This document shows positions 20,412 to 29,908 of a stretch of DNA of 64,000 nt, piece after piece (the stretch's first letter is position 1; the number at the start of each line of letters is the position of its first letter). The DNA is from Prochlorococcus sp. AG-402-A08 (GTDB lineage Bacteria; Cyanobacteriota; Cyanobacteriia; PCC-6307; Cyanobiaceae). The position numbers and the translations under genes were made by a program. The notes beneath the pieces are model-generated. The model worked only from the letters and a program-made list of their open reading frames with translations, searched no databases and was not told where the DNA came from. Where the stretch lies: positions 34,526 to 98,525 of the forward strand of contig QCHH01000003.1 in NCBI GenBank assembly GCA_003279585.1, written 5' to 3'.

Positions 20412-20641
20412 AGTATTCCATTTGATATTTGTGTAAGCCTAATATCAAATGGATGAAAAGAGATCAGTATTTGATCAATTTAAAATAATTTAAGTCATAA
20501 GTTCTTAAATAAATTATTCATGATTTAAAAATCAAAAAGGTTATATTATTTAATCTGGTCGGATTAAAAATACTTTAAATTAATAAGCAAGGAACAAACC
20601 TGTTAGTATTTAATCCAGTCAAGTTAGAAAGTTTATTAGAA

Positions 20642-21103
20642 ATGGAACAAATTTTATCAACATTAGATTTCGAGACTAAGGGACAAGGTTTTACTGACAT
20701 AACAAAAGATATTAACAATTGGATCCAATATAAAAAGCTCAAGAAAGGAATACTTCTTATCTTTCTAAAGCATACAAGCTGTAGTTTAATTATAAATGAA
20801 AATGCAGATATTAATGTTCTTAAAGACCTATCAGCTTTCATGAAAGCTATTGTCCCAGAAGAGGGAATTTATCCAATTGAAGGAAGTCGCAAAAAAATAG
20901 AGTATCTTCATTCGGAAGAAGGTTTAGATGATATGCCTGCTCATATAAGAACAATGCTTACTTCTAATAATTTAAGCTTTAGCGTTGTTGACAACAAATT
21001 AGAAATAGGCTTGTGGCAAGCAATCTATATATGGGAACATAGAGCATCAAATAAATCAAGGTCATTACAATTGCATGCAATTGGTGATTTTGATTTAAAT
21101 TAA
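20642..21103 (+). CDS. YjbQ/UPF0047 family protein
   Basis: The 153-residue protein matches the UPF0047 (YjbQ) family. It has a [12 protein letters not shown] start, [18 protein letters not shown], the [10 protein letters not shown] metal-site region with conserved His, and [17 protein letters not shown] ending (here [14 protein letters not shown]). Members have been reported with weak thiamine-phosphate synthase activity, but their main role is unsettled. The conserved His residues and the EHR ending are present. It leads a same-strand run with the pterin dehydratase, the CobW GTPase and the ABC permease. Confidence 0.9.
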   Translation: MEQILSTLDFETKGQGFTDITKDINNWIQYKKLKKGILLIFLKHTSCSLIINENADINVLKDLSAFMKAIVPEEGIYPIEGSRKKIEYLHSEEGLDDMPAHIRTMLTSNNLSFSVVDNKLEIGLWQAIYIWEHRASNKSRSLQLHAIGDFDLN

Positions 21104-21122
21104 AATTAAACATAAAAAACTC

Positions 21123-21410
21123 ATGGTTTCCTTAATAGAAAAAAATCAACTAGATTCTTTTATAGAAAAGAATCCTTCTTGGACAATAGATAATAAAGCT
21201 ATAAAGAAAGAATTTAAATTTGATAATTTCATTGATGCTTTTGGCTTTATGAGTAAGGTCGCTCTTTTATGTGAAAAAATGGATCATCATCCAGATTGGC
21301 AGAATACGTATAATAAAGTTAGAATTAGTTTAACAACTCATGACAAAGGTGGAATCACTACTAATGACATAAAGCTTGCTGAGTCTATTGATAAATCAAT
21401 TAATACATAA
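21123..21410 (+). CDS. Pterin-4a-carbinolamine dehydratase
   Basis: The 95-residue protein has the family core [24 protein letters not shown], the catalytic histidine motif [19 protein letters not shown], and the ending [19 protein letters not shown]. The enzyme dehydrates 4a-hydroxy-tetrahydropterin. Bacteria without an aromatic amino acid hydroxylase keep it for other pterin chemistry, possibly molybdopterin or folate related. It lies 19 bp after the YjbQ gene and 24 bp before the CobW GTPase, so cotranscription is likely. Confidence 0.93.
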   Translation: MVSLIEKNQLDSFIEKNPSWTIDNKAIKKEFKFDNFIDAFGFMSKVALLCEKMDHHPDWQNTYNKVRISLTTHDKGGITTNDIKLAESIDKSINT

Positions 21411-21434
21411 TTAATTATTATTTGCTACAATTAA

Positions 21435-22451
21435 ATGAATACCAAAGATTACAACCCTAAAGAAAATAAAGCTTCTAAAACCATTATTCCTATTACTATT
21501 ATATCAGGTTTCTTAGGCTCAGGGAAAACAACTTTATTAAATCATATACTTACTAATCAAAAAGGTATAAAGACCGCTGTATTAGTTAACGAATTTGGTG
21601 AAATAGGAATTGATAATGAATTAATAATTAAGACTGAAGAAGAAATGGTAGAACTAAGTAATGGATGTATTTGTTGTTCTATAAATGGTGAGTTAGTAGA
21701 AGCAATAGAAAAGTTAATTAATGTCAATAAGAAATTAGACTACATTATTATTGAAACTACAGGATTAGCCGATCCGCTTCCTGTTGCAATGACATTACTT
21801 GGAAGTGAGTTAAGAGATCAAACAAGATTAGACTCTATTATAACTCTAATTGATGCTGAGAACTTTAATGATGTTGCTTTAGAAAGTTCAATAGGAAGAT
21901 CCCAAGTAATCTATGGTGATATTTTACTTCTAAACAAATGTGATTTAGTAAATAATAAAAATATAGAAGAAACCATAGCCAAGTTAAAAGAAATAAAGAA
22001 TGATGTGAGAATTTTGAAAAGTATTAAAGGGAAAATTCCTCTTAACCTATTATTAAGTGTGGGTCTATTCGAAACTGATCTAATAAATCAAAAAGAATCA
22101 GGTCATGATCACTCTCATGAACATGAACATGAACATGAACATGTTCACTCAGAAGAAGATAATAAAATTGAGGATTTTCTTTCTGTTTCTTTTCAAACTA
22201 AAGAGCCTTTCTCTCTTAGAAAATTCCAATATTTTCTAGACAATCAATTAAATAGTAATGTTTTCAGAGCAAAGGGTATCCTTTGGTTCAGCGAAAGTGA
22301 AAGAAGACACGTATTTCACCTCGCTGGTAAAAGAATTTCTATTGAAGATAGTGAATGGGGAGAAGAAAGAAATAATCAACTTGTCTTTATTGGAAAAGAA
22401 TTAGATAAAGAGGAAGTACTCTCTCAATTAAATGCATGTATTGACAAATAA
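21435..22451 (+). CDS. CobW/COG0523-family GTPase with His-rich metal-binding stretch
   Basis: A G3E-family GTPase and putative metal chaperone, 338 residues. The P-loop is GFLGSGKTT (residues 25-33), and the CxCC metal site is NGCICCSING (Cys78, Cys80, Cys81). The switch region is IIETTGLADPLP and the NKCD base-recognition motif is LLNKCDLV. A linker near residues 220-236 alternates His with Glu (HDHSHEHEHEHEHVH). The C-terminal CobW_C domain carries GILWFSESERRHVFHLAGKR. From family knowledge it could deliver Zn or Co to an enzyme, and the His-rich linker favours zinc handling. It lies between the pterin dehydratase and an ABC permease; no Zur box was recognised. Confidence 0.92.
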   Translation: MNTKDYNPKENKASKTIIPITIISGFLGSGKTTLLNHILTNQKGIKTAVLVNEFGEIGIDNELIIKTEEEMVELSNGCICCSINGELVEAIEKLINVNKKLDYIIIETTGLADPLPVAMTLLGSELRDQTRLDSIITLIDAENFNDVALESSIGRSQVIYGDILLLNKCDLVNNKNIEETIAKLKEIKNDVRILKSIKGKIPLNLLLSVGLFETDLINQKESGHDHSHEHEHEHEHVHSEEDNKIEDFLSVSFQTKEPFSLRKFQYFLDNQLNSNVFRAKGILWFSESERRHVFHLAGKRISIEDSEWGEERNNQLVFIGKELDKEEVLSQLNACIDK

Positions 22452-22477
22452 TCAAAAATACCAAATTTAAGAATACA

Positions 22478-24064
22478 TTGAACAACATCAAATCTACTTC
22501 CAAGGCCTTAAAAAAGGAAAAGAATATTCAATTTTTCTATAAACTAAAGGGATTAAATAATAGTCGCCATATATTAAAATACTTAGTAATCCTATTAACA
22601 TTTTTTGTTTTATGGCCGTTATTTTCTCTCGCAAGAGAGGGTTTATATGGCATTCAAAAAGGTTCTATTTATTTAACGATCTCAAATATTAATGAAATAA
22701 AAGGAACACTTTTACTATTAATTTTTTCTCTAACTCTAGGAGGATTTTTAGGTATAGCAAATGGTTGGATCTTAGCAAATTTCCATTTTAAAGGCAGAAA
22801 AGTACTTAGAATTTGCCAACTAATCCCTTTCGCAACTCCAGCTTATCTTTTAGCAGCTACATTCATTGACCTTGGTAGCATAAATTCCTTCAGGATTACC
22901 GGTATGTTTTGGGGTGTAGTAATAATGGCATTCACAACTTACCCATATGTATTTCTACTAAGTTCAGAAAGTTTTGAGAAAGGCGGAAGAAAACAAATTG
23001 AAGCCTGCAGAACTCTTGGGATAGGTCCTTGGAAAAGTTTTTTTAGAATATCTCTGCCAATAGCAATTCCCTCAATTACTGCGGGGTTAGCTTTAATGGC
23101 GATGGAAATTATAAATGAGTTAGGTGCCGTTCAACTTTTAAATATTCCAAGTATTTCAGCTGGAATAATTGAGAGTTGGGTAGAGGAAGATGAGCCCTCA
23201 GGTGCCATTGTTCTAGCCTTATTTGCTCTGATTTTAGTTTTTCTATTAGTTGCAATTGAACGCAAATCAAGAGAAAGAAGTAAACGATGGACAGATGGAA
23301 TAAGTGTTGGAGATTCACCAAAATGGAAATTAAAAGGTATAAATCTATTCCTTGCTAAAGTTATAACCTTGACTCCTCCAATGCTGACATTGGGCATTCC
23401 AATTACATGGGCAATAATAAATATTGACCAAATGCATCAAGGCTTAAATACAGATTTAATTGTATTAACTATTAGAAGCTTTAGTTTAGCATTAATTGTT
23501 TCATTAATAACAATATTTATATCATTGATTTTATCAATTAACAAGAGATGGAATAATAATCAATGGCTAAATATATTTACCTTCTTATCCAGTATTGGCT
23601 ATGCAATTCCTGGATCTGTTTTAGCTCTTGCTCTTCTTTCCTTTAAAGGAAGTATCTGGCAAATAAACATATTAAGCTTACTAATATGGGGTTATAGCAT
23701 TCGATTTTTAGCTGTTTCAAAAGGTGGTCTTGATGCTGGCCTTGAAAGGGTTTCACCAAATATAGATAATGCAGCCATAAATCTTGGTAAGAACTGGTCA
23801 GAGGTCCTTTTCAAAATACATCTACCACTCCTCAAAGGGCCTATATTGGTAGGTATACTTCTTGTTTTTGTTGACACAATAAAGGAATTACCACTAACTT
23901 TTATATTAAGACCATTTGATTTTGATACGCTTTCAGTAAGAATATTCCAATACGCAGGAGATGAAAGAGTGGCAGAATCTATCTTACCTTCAATGATAAT
24001 AATTTGTCTTGGATTAATAGCCTCTTTAGCCTTAATACCAAGCTTAAACAACAGAAAACCCTAA
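22478..24064 (+). CDS. ABC transporter permease, iron(III)/FutB type
   Basis: The 528-residue protein is a fused permease with two sets of six or so membrane segments. Each has a binding-protein-dependent transport loop: KQIEACRTLGIGPWKSFFRI and NAAINLGKNWSEVLFKIHLP. That double layout is typical of FbpB/FutB iron permeases and related thiamine permeases. The partner FutA binding protein and FutC ATPase are not in the window. The start is TTG at 22478; no in-frame ATG occurs before the first membrane segments, and TTAAG lies just upstream. It follows the CobW GTPase after 26 bp, an association of two metal-related genes. Confidence 0.88.
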   Translation: MNNIKSTSKALKKEKNIQFFYKLKGLNNSRHILKYLVILLTFFVLWPLFSLAREGLYGIQKGSIYLTISNINEIKGTLLLLIFSLTLGGFLGIANGWILANFHFKGRKVLRICQLIPFATPAYLLAATFIDLGSINSFRITGMFWGVVIMAFTTYPYVFLLSSESFEKGGRKQIEACRTLGIGPWKSFFRISLPIAIPSITAGLALMAMEIINELGAVQLLNIPSISAGIIESWVEEDEPSGAIVLALFALILVFLLVAIERKSRERSKRWTDGISVGDSPKWKLKGINLFLAKVITLTPPMLTLGIPITWAIINIDQMHQGLNTDLIVLTIRSFSLALIVSLITIFISLILSINKRWNNNQWLNIFTFLSSIGYAIPGSVLALALLSFKGSIWQINILSLLIWGYSIRFLAVSKGGLDAGLERVSPNIDNAAINLGKNWSEVLFKIHLPLLKGPILVGILLVFVDTIKELPLTFILRPFDFDTLSVRIFQYAGDERVAESILPSMIIICLGLIASLALIPSLNNRKP

Positions 24065-24083
24065 AATTGATTAAAATATATAT

Positions 24084-25052
24084 TTAAACTTTAAATAATT
24101 TTTTTACTGGATAAATCAAAGCTGCCAATATATCAGAAAATGTTGAAACGAGCCGATAGCAAAGCAATGAAGCTAGGAGAGGTGCTTCTGGCAAATGTGA
24201 GCCAAGACTAAATAAAATCACAGATTCAAACACACCTAAGCCTCCTGGTGCCGCAGGGACTATAAGGCCAATTATCCATGCCAAGGAAAAGGAAGATATT
24301 AATTCACCTTGAGAAATTAGCGCCCCAATAGAAAATGCTTTGATACAACATAAAAAGCCAAGAAATCTGAAAAAGATAAATATAACCTCTACAAGTAGTG
24401 GCTTATATGGATAAAACATCCTTATTGAAATATTCTGGGTATTTTGTGCTAAATCTCTGTATTCAATATTATCATTATTAGTAAAGGTTGTTGCCTTCAT
24501 TGCCTTCAATTTTTTAATTAGAAATCTTCTAAATGCTGGTAAAAAGACTAAAGTAGATGACCAGCAAAGTATATAAATAGATATATTTAAACCTCTTAAA
24601 GGTATAAGAACAAAACCAGCAACTAGCATTAAAATTGGTTCTAATAAAATAGATTCGATTGATTTTTCATTTGAAAGTTCTAACCGCAAGGTTTTATATC
24701 TAGACACAAAATGCCATATTCCTCCAGGCAAATATTTATATATATTTGTAGCTAAAAATAGTTTTACTATATTCAACTTATTAATATTACAACCAATGTT
24801 ATTAATCAAAAGCTTCCATGCAAAAGCATTAATAATTATACTTAAAAAACTAAATTTAATACCAAACAATAGCCATAATATCATTTCACTAGTAATTGTT
24901 TGATTAGATAAAGACTCAAAATTTTCTTGTATTGAAGTTCCAAGAAATACAAAACAAACTAATGTTATCAAAAGCTTTATGTTAATCTTAGAGATCATTA
25001 CAAAAACAAAATTGTTTCTTTTACTTTGAAGCATTTTTAAATTAAGACTCAA
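24084..25052 (-). CDS. UPF0104/LPG-synthase-like integral membrane protein
   Basis: The 322-residue protein has about eight hydrophobic segments. It carries the family pattern ATNIYKYLPGGIWHFVSRYKTLR in the first half and IVPAAPGGLGVFESVILFSLG near the C-terminus, typical of the UPF0104/lysylphosphatidylglycerol synthase transmembrane domain. No soluble aminoacyl-transferase domain is attached, so lipid aminoacylation is not supported. Some relatives are thought to move or modify lipids. The start overlaps the larC stop by 4 bp (ATGA), so translation is probably coupled to larC. Confidence 0.85.
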   Translation of the reverse strand: MSLNLKMLQSKRNNFVFVMISKINIKLLITLVCFVFLGTSIQENFESLSNQTITSEMILWLLFGIKFSFLSIIINAFAWKLLINNIGCNINKLNIVKLFLATNIYKYLPGGIWHFVSRYKTLRLELSNEKSIESILLEPILMLVAGFVLIPLRGLNISIYILCWSSTLVFLPAFRRFLIKKLKAMKATTFTNNDNIEYRDLAQNTQNISIRMFYPYKPLLVEVIFIFFRFLGFLCCIKAFSIGALISQGELISSFSLAWIIGLIVPAAPGGLGVFESVILFSLGSHLPEAPLLASLLCYRLVSTFSDILAALIYPVKKLFKV

Positions 25053-26278
25053 AAAGAAAAGCCATCTAATTCATAAAATTCTGATAATTCAATGAATAAT
25101 TTCTGACGAATCTCTTCTATTGGAATTCCTGTATTAAAACTTATTTGAGTCAAGTCTTTGTGTTCTATTTTGATTGAAACTTGTCCATTTGGTCTAATTA
25201 CTTGTTTAACATTAACTTTTCCAAATTTCGTTTCATGGCAAACTGTTCTTCTAGGAAGTATCCAGCGATTTATCTTCTTTTCTCTTAATCCAATTGTTGT
25301 ACTATAATTAAACCAAACTTCCCTAAGTAAAGTTTCATTCCCAAGAGAAACAATAGCTTTTATACATATGCCCTTTCTATTTTTTTTCATATCAACGGAA
25401 TAACAAACCACATCAATAGCACCTGCAGATCGTAATCTTTCAGTTAAAATTGCAATATCTTCAGGCGTGGAATCGTCTATCCAAGCCTCCTGAGAAATTA
25501 TAGTTTCATAGGCAGGATTATTATTATTATTTTCTTTATAATCTTCATTCATATTTAATAGTAGAACACGCAAAAAATTAGGTCTAGAAATATTTTTACT
25601 CCCTAAACCGATACCAATTTTTTTAATATATATATTATCCGGTAGACCAAATTCATCTACAAAAGTTGCTAGCAATGCTATCCCAGTAGGGGTTGTTATT
25701 TCACCAAAATACTCTTCATCAAGAACCATTAACGGAATTTTGTTTTGCCTCGCTATCTCTAAAACTGTAGGCACAGGGACAGGAAGAAGGCCATGAGATG
25801 TCGCTATGGTTCCTTTGCCTGCAGGTGGTTTTGAAAAATATATCTTATCTGGATTTAAAAAATCAATAGCGGAGCATACATTTACAATATCAAGTATGGA
25901 GTCAATTGAGCCTATTTCATGAAAATGAACATCTGAAATTTCTTTACCATGAACAACTGCTTCTGCTTCGGCAAGAATTTCAAAAACTCTAATAGATTTT
26001 TTTTTCACATAATCATTCAAGCTTGAATCTATAAGTAAGTTTTTTATATCATTAAGGCTTCTAAATAATTCCTTAACTTGAATTTCTGGTTTTGTACAAA
26101 CAATTCCTTTTATTCCTTCGCTATTTCCCTCATTAAAATTTACGTAATAATTTTTATCTACATTTAAGCTTACTAAATTATTCAATAAAATAGAATTCGG
26201 GACTCCTAAGTCTAATAATGCTGATGCAAGCATATCTCCAGATATTCCAAGAGCGCAATCGATAAAAATAGATTTCAT
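25049..26278 (-). CDS. larC: LarC-family nickel insertion protein (DUF111)
   Basis: LarC inserts nickel into the pincer nucleotide cofactor of lactate racemase-type enzymes in a CTP-dependent way. The 409-residue protein begins IFIDCALGISGDMLASALLDLG. It has the conserved HFHEIGSIDSILDIVNVC segment, LPVPVPTVLEIAR, EITTPTGIALLATF and a C-terminal domain with ILPRRTVCHETKFGKVNVK. It is a single continuous frame, whereas Lactobacillus plantarum larC needs a programmed frameshift. No larA, larB or larE is visible here. It precedes the UPF0104 membrane gene with a 4-bp overlap. The family assignment is secure; the client enzyme is unknown. Confidence 0.9.
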   Translation of the reverse strand: MKSIFIDCALGISGDMLASALLDLGVPNSILLNNLVSLNVDKNYYVNFNEGNSEGIKGIVCTKPEIQVKELFRSLNDIKNLLIDSSLNDYVKKKSIRVFEILAEAEAVVHGKEISDVHFHEIGSIDSILDIVNVCSAIDFLNPDKIYFSKPPAGKGTIATSHGLLPVPVPTVLEIARQNKIPLMVLDEEYFGEITTPTGIALLATFVDEFGLPDNIYIKKIGIGLGSKNISRPNFLRVLLLNMNEDYKENNNNNPAYETIISQEAWIDDSTPEDIAILTERLRSAGAIDVVCYSVDMKKNRKGICIKAIVSLGNETLLREVWFNYSTTIGLREKKINRWILPRRTVCHETKFGKVNVKQVIRPNGQVSIKIEHKDLTQISFNTGIPIEEIRQKLFIELSEFYELDGFSF

Positions 26279-26343
26279 TTATGATTAAATTTATAATCAG
26301 TTTTATAAATAGAATACATTTGAATTTATTTTTTAAAATAAGA

Positions 26344-26991
26344 CTACTTTTTAGTTTTTAAGATTTTTCTACTTTTATTAGTTATTTGTTCTTGAGAGAT
26401 AGGACCTATTATTTGAAAATCTTCAACCAAAAGTTGATAACCTACACGACGTACATCAAGACTAACGAAATGTTTTAAGTAATTAATAGGTACTTCACCC
26501 TTGAGATTCACTTTAAAAGGTATGGCTTTTTTTTGCTGATTTCTTGGCTTTTGACGGATTTTTATAACTATGTCCTTCTCTTCTGGCTTAGTAAAAACCA
26601 ATTCTCCTCTTATTGAGAAATAATCATCACCTTCCATTAAATCATCAGAATCCACTTGCAAACTTGAAGATTCATTCAATCCCTCTTTTTCCACAAGATC
26701 TTTTTTTAGAGTACTTGGTTCCCAAATACCTGTGATTTGCAAATGAAGGTTTTGATTATTCCTACATCTTGGATATACAACCCAGAGGTGAGGTTTTTCT
26801 AAAGAGACATGATTACGAATCAAGGTTATGACTCTTCCAAGCAAAACTGAATCTATTTCATTACCTTTGGAATCAACTAGAGCTCCACGAGTAAAGTTTT
26901 CATCATCTTGAGGCTTGTAAACACCTCTAACAATTCCAATTGCTCTGTATTGCAATGGATCAGTGACCGAGGGGATCGGATGATTCTGCAT
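26344..26991 (-). CDS. Conserved cyanobacterial hypothetical protein
   Basis: The 215-residue soluble protein begins with QYRAIGIVRGVYKPQDDENFTRGALVD, has a middle domain ending HLQITGIWEPSTL, and a second domain with DYFSIRGELVFTKPEEKDIVIKI. The C-terminus is basic (NKSRKILKTKK). The pattern of RAIGIVRG and SIRGELVF resembles cyanobacterial proteins of unknown function that seem nucleic-acid-binding because of a basic tail, but I cannot name a domain. There are no signal or membrane segments. It lies 65 bp upstream of larC, pointing the same way. Confidence 0.75.
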   Translation of the reverse strand: MQNHPIPSVTDPLQYRAIGIVRGVYKPQDDENFTRGALVDSKGNEIDSVLLGRVITLIRNHVSLEKPHLWVVYPRCRNNQNLHLQITGIWEPSTLKKDLVEKEGLNESSSLQVDSDDLMEGDDYFSIRGELVFTKPEEKDIVIKIRQKPRNQQKKAIPFKVNLKGEVPINYLKHFVSLDVRRVGYQLLVEDFQIIGPISQEQITNKSRKILKTKK

Positions 26992-27059
26992 CTATTTAAT
27001 AGCTATCCTTTAATGACCAATCTTAAATTTACCAAAATCCTGCGGATACTATTGTGATT

Positions 27060-27395
27060 TTATTCATTTGGGACATTTTCATAACCTAAGTAATCAAATG
27101 CATTGAGAGCTTCATCAAGAGCATCAGATGGAGTTGTGGCATTATTCATCGATCCTGCTTGTTTAAGACGATTCATTAAATCAAATGGATCTAATGGTAA
27201 ACCTTGGTCAATTTGATTCTCTGTATCAAAAGTACTGAAAATATTCCTTTTCTCATCAGGTAAATAATTTTTTACTTCCGAAATTTTTGTTATTCTTGAA
27301 GTAGAAATACCTTGCCCTGCCTTAATTAAAATTGGGGTTAGGCAGGCCAAGACCAACAATAATTGAACATGAATAAATCGTGTCGCTTTGATCAA
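27060..27395 (-). CDS. Small hypothetical secreted or anchored protein
   Basis: The frame is open from 27479, but an ATG there would lie inside xth on the other strand. A TTG at 27395 gives 111 residues starting (M)IKATRFIHVQLLLVLACLTPILIKAGQG, a convincing signal peptide or anchor. The rest is polar (DEKRNIFSTFDTENQIDQGLPLDPFDLMNRLKQ) and ends in an acidic helix. I do not recognise a family. The divergent start to xth leaves about 60 bp for both promoters if the TTG is used. Start choice is uncertain. Confidence 0.6.
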   Translation of the reverse strand: MIKATRFIHVQLLLVLACLTPILIKAGQGISTSRITKISEVKNYLPDEKRNIFSTFDTENQIDQGLPLDPFDLMNRLKQAGSMNNATTPSDALDEALNAFDYLGYENVPNE

Positions 27396-27453
27396 AACTA
27401 AACTTTTGCTTGAATTTACATGATAATAACTTAACAAATAAAAATTCAAAGTC

Positions 27454-28281
27454 TTGCTTGTTGCAACATGGAATGTCAATTCTATTCGTTCAAGAATAGA
27501 TCATGTCAAAGAATGGCTTGTCACTAACAAGGTTGATATTCTTTGCTTACAAGAGACAAAAACAGAAGATCAATTTTTTCCAGTTGAAATTTTTTCAGAA
27601 CTTGGATATGAAGTCTCAATCTCTGGGCAAAAGTCTTACAATGGAGTAGCAATAATCAGTCGATTCCCAATTAATAATATAAAGATTGGTTTTGATCAAG
27701 TAATTAAAGGCTATAAAGATTTACCTATTATAAATGAGCAGAAAAGAATCATAAGTGCTGAAATCAATGACATTAGAATTATCAATGTTTATGTTCCAAA
27801 TGGATCATCTATAAATTCAGATAAGTTTATTTATAAAGAAAAATGGCTAGAATGTCTAAAGTTTTACCTAAGAAATATCAATTCAAGTCTTTCACCTATA
27901 TGTTTATTAGGAGATTTTAATATTGCTCCTGAAGATAAAGATATACATACACCTAGTAATTATAAAGAATCAATAATGGCTTCTTCAAAAGAAAGGAAAT
28001 TACTTAAAGATGCTTTAGGAAAGGAATTAGAAGATGTTTTTAGAATTTTTGAACCTGGTGAGAAAAATTGGTCTTGGTGGGATTACCGCCATTCCGCCTG
28101 GGAAAGAGACAAGGGTTGGAGAATCGATCATATTTACTTAACAGAAGATCTTCTTAGTTGTGCAAATGGTTGTTGGATCGATAAAGAGCCAAGGTCAAGA
28201 GAGAAGCCCAGTGATCACGCACCTGTAGTTGTCGACATTAGCTGGCCTCCATCAGATGTTGAAAATGAATTTTTCTTTTAA
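27454..28281 (+). CDS. xth: Exodeoxyribonuclease III
   Basis: An AP endonuclease and 3'-5' exonuclease in base-excision repair. The 275-residue protein shows LVATWNVNSIRSR at the N-terminus, CLQETKTEDQFFP with the metal-binding Glu, and YNGVAIISRFPI. It also has INVYVPNGSS, LLGDFNIAPEDKDIH, the WSWWDYRHSAWERDKGWRIDHIYLT block and SDHAPVVVDI with the catalytic Asp-His. The start is TTG at 27454, which reproduces the usual short lead before the ATWNVNS motif. A short A6/T6 stem follows the stop and may act as a weak terminator. Confidence 0.96.
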   Translation: MLVATWNVNSIRSRIDHVKEWLVTNKVDILCLQETKTEDQFFPVEIFSELGYEVSISGQKSYNGVAIISRFPINNIKIGFDQVIKGYKDLPIINEQKRIISAEINDIRIINVYVPNGSSINSDKFIYKEKWLECLKFYLRNINSSLSPICLLGDFNIAPEDKDIHTPSNYKESIMASSKERKLLKDALGKELEDVFRIFEPGEKNWSWWDYRHSAWERDKGWRIDHIYLTEDLLSCANGCWIDKEPRSREKPSDHAPVVVDISWPPSDVENEFFF

Positions 28282-28297
28282 AAAACCAGGGTTTTTT
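28280..28297 (+). terminator. Possible weak terminator after xth
   Basis: A run of six A, CCAGGG, then six T forms a short stem with a small loop and T-rich end right after the xth stop. The stem is almost all A-T, so support is modest. Confidence 0.3.
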
Positions 28298-28512
28298 CTA
28301 TTTTCAAATCATCACAGAATTAACAAATCAAATATTTACAATTAGCAAGAAAACCTTGAAATCAAGGAGCATCATCTCCAAAAAAGTCAATCTATCACTT
28401 GCTTTTAGGATCAAACTCATTTATAAAGAAAAACTTTTTAAAGATTAAAAAAAAATAACCAGATGCTGAACAGATTCAAAAATTTAGACGAATCAGTCAC
28501 TTTTAGGCCATT

Positions 28513-28554
28513 ATGGCTGACTGTGTTTATGACTCATTCGCTGAGGTGCTGTGA
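28513..28554 (+). CDS. Possible 13-codon leader peptide overlapping hemL start
   Basis: An ATG at 28513 opens a frame encoding [13 protein letters not shown]. Its TGA overlaps the GTG start of hemL within GTGA. Such an arrangement permits translational coupling or upstream-frame control of hemL. No homology can be judged for a peptide this short, and it may be chance. Confidence 0.3.
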   Translation: MADCVYDSFAEVL

Positions 28555-29849
28555 CAGACGCGTTGAACACAAAAAGATCTGAAGAAATTTTTGGCTCTGC
28601 CAAAAATTTAATGCCTGGTGGAGTCAGTTCACCTGTAAGAGCTTTCAAATCTGTTGAAGGGGATCCAATTGTTTTTGATCGAGTTAAAGGTCCTTATGCT
28701 TGGGATGTTGATGGAAACAGATACATCGACTATGTGGGCAGCTGGGGACCTGCAATTTGTGGTCATGCACACCCAGAGGTAATTGCAGCTCTTCAAGAAA
28801 CACTTGAAAAAGGTACGAGCTTCGGAGCACCTTGTGTGCTCGAGAACAAGCTTGCTGAAATGGTTATAGAGGCCGTCCCAAGCGTTGAAATGGTCCGCTT
28901 TGTCAATAGCGGTACTGAAGCTTGTATGGCTGTTCTTCGTTTAATGAGAGCCTTTACTGGAAGGGATAAAGTTATCAAGTTCGAGGGTTGCTATCACGGG
29001 CACGCAGATATGTTTTTAGTGAAAGCAGGTTCAGGAGTAGCAACACTTGGTTTACCAGACTCACCAGGTGTTCCAAGAAGTACAACCGCCAATACCCTTA
29101 CTGCTCCCTATAACGACCTTGAAGCCGTAAAAGAGCTTTTTGCTGAAAACCCTGATGCAATTTCGGGAGTCATCCTTGAGCCTGTTGTTGGCAATGCAGG
29201 CTTCATCACACCCGAACCAGGATTTTTAGAGGGATTAAGAGAGGTAACTCAGGAGAACGGTGCTCTTTTAGTTTTTGATGAAGTAATGACTGGTTTTCGA
29301 ATCAGCTATGGAGGCGCCCAGGAGCGTTTTGGAGTTACTCCTGATTTAACCACCATGGGTAAAGTAATTGGTGGAGGCCTTCCAGTCGGGGCATATGGCG
29401 GTCGCAAAGAAATCATGTCAATGGTTTCGCCTTCTGGTCCTATGTATCAAGCAGGTACATTGAGCGGCAACCCACTAGCCATGACAGCTGGCATTAAGAC
29501 TCTTGAACTCCTGAAGCAAGAAGGTACCTATGAAAAATTAGAAGCTCTTACTAAAAAGCTTGTCGATGGAGTCATTACAGCTGCTAAAGAATCAAATATT
29601 GCCATTTATGGTCAGAGCATTAGCGCAATGTTCGGTTTTTATCTCTGTGAAGGGCCCGTAAGAAACTTTGAAGAGGCTAAATCTGCCGATACAAATCGAT
29701 TTAGTAAATTGCATAGATTAATGCTTCAAAAAGGGGTTTATTTGGCCCCAAGCGCATTTGAAGCAGGTTTTACATCACTTGCTCATTCTGAAGATGATAT
29801 AAGTTCCACAATAAAAGCTTTTCAGGAAAGCTTCTCTGAGATCTCATAA
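28551..29849 (+). CDS. hemL: Glutamate-1-semialdehyde 2,1-aminomutase
   Basis: A PLP enzyme making 5-aminolevulinate from glutamate 1-semialdehyde, the entry to chlorophyll and heme. The 432-residue protein has the N-terminal [14 protein letters not shown] and [39 protein letters not shown] and [17 protein letters not shown] are present. [13 protein letters not shown] contains the PLP ring Asp, and the PLP Lys lies in [18 protein letters not shown]. The start is GTG at 28551, preceded by a short open frame that ends across it. The gene is unusually GC-richer than its neighbours, as highly expressed genes often are. A strong stem-loop follows. Confidence 0.98.
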   Translation: MTDALNTKRSEEIFGSAKNLMPGGVSSPVRAFKSVEGDPIVFDRVKGPYAWDVDGNRYIDYVGSWGPAICGHAHPEVIAALQETLEKGTSFGAPCVLENKLAEMVIEAVPSVEMVRFVNSGTEACMAVLRLMRAFTGRDKVIKFEGCYHGHADMFLVKAGSGVATLGLPDSPGVPRSTTANTLTAPYNDLEAVKELFAENPDAISGVILEPVVGNAGFITPEPGFLEGLREVTQENGALLVFDEVMTGFRISYGGAQERFGVTPDLTTMGKVIGGGLPVGAYGGRKEIMSMVSPSGPMYQAGTLSGNPLAMTAGIKTLELLKQEGTYEKLEALTKKLVDGVITAAKESNIAIYGQSISAMFGFYLCEGPVRNFEEAKSADTNRFSKLHRLMLQKGVYLAPSAFEAGFTSLAHSEDDISSTIKAFQESFSEIS

Positions 29850-29850
29850 A

Positions 29851-29888
29851 AATAACCCAATTTAAATTAATTAAATTGGGTTATTTTT
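29851..29888. terminator. Bidirectional terminator between hemL and the prohibitin-like gene
   Basis: A perfect 15-bp stem (29851-29865 with 29871-29885) has a 5-base loop, five Ts at the right end and As at the left. It lies between two convergent genes and should stop transcription from both. Confidence 0.8.
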
Positions 29889-29908
29889 GTCTAAATTCTC
29901 AAAATTTA

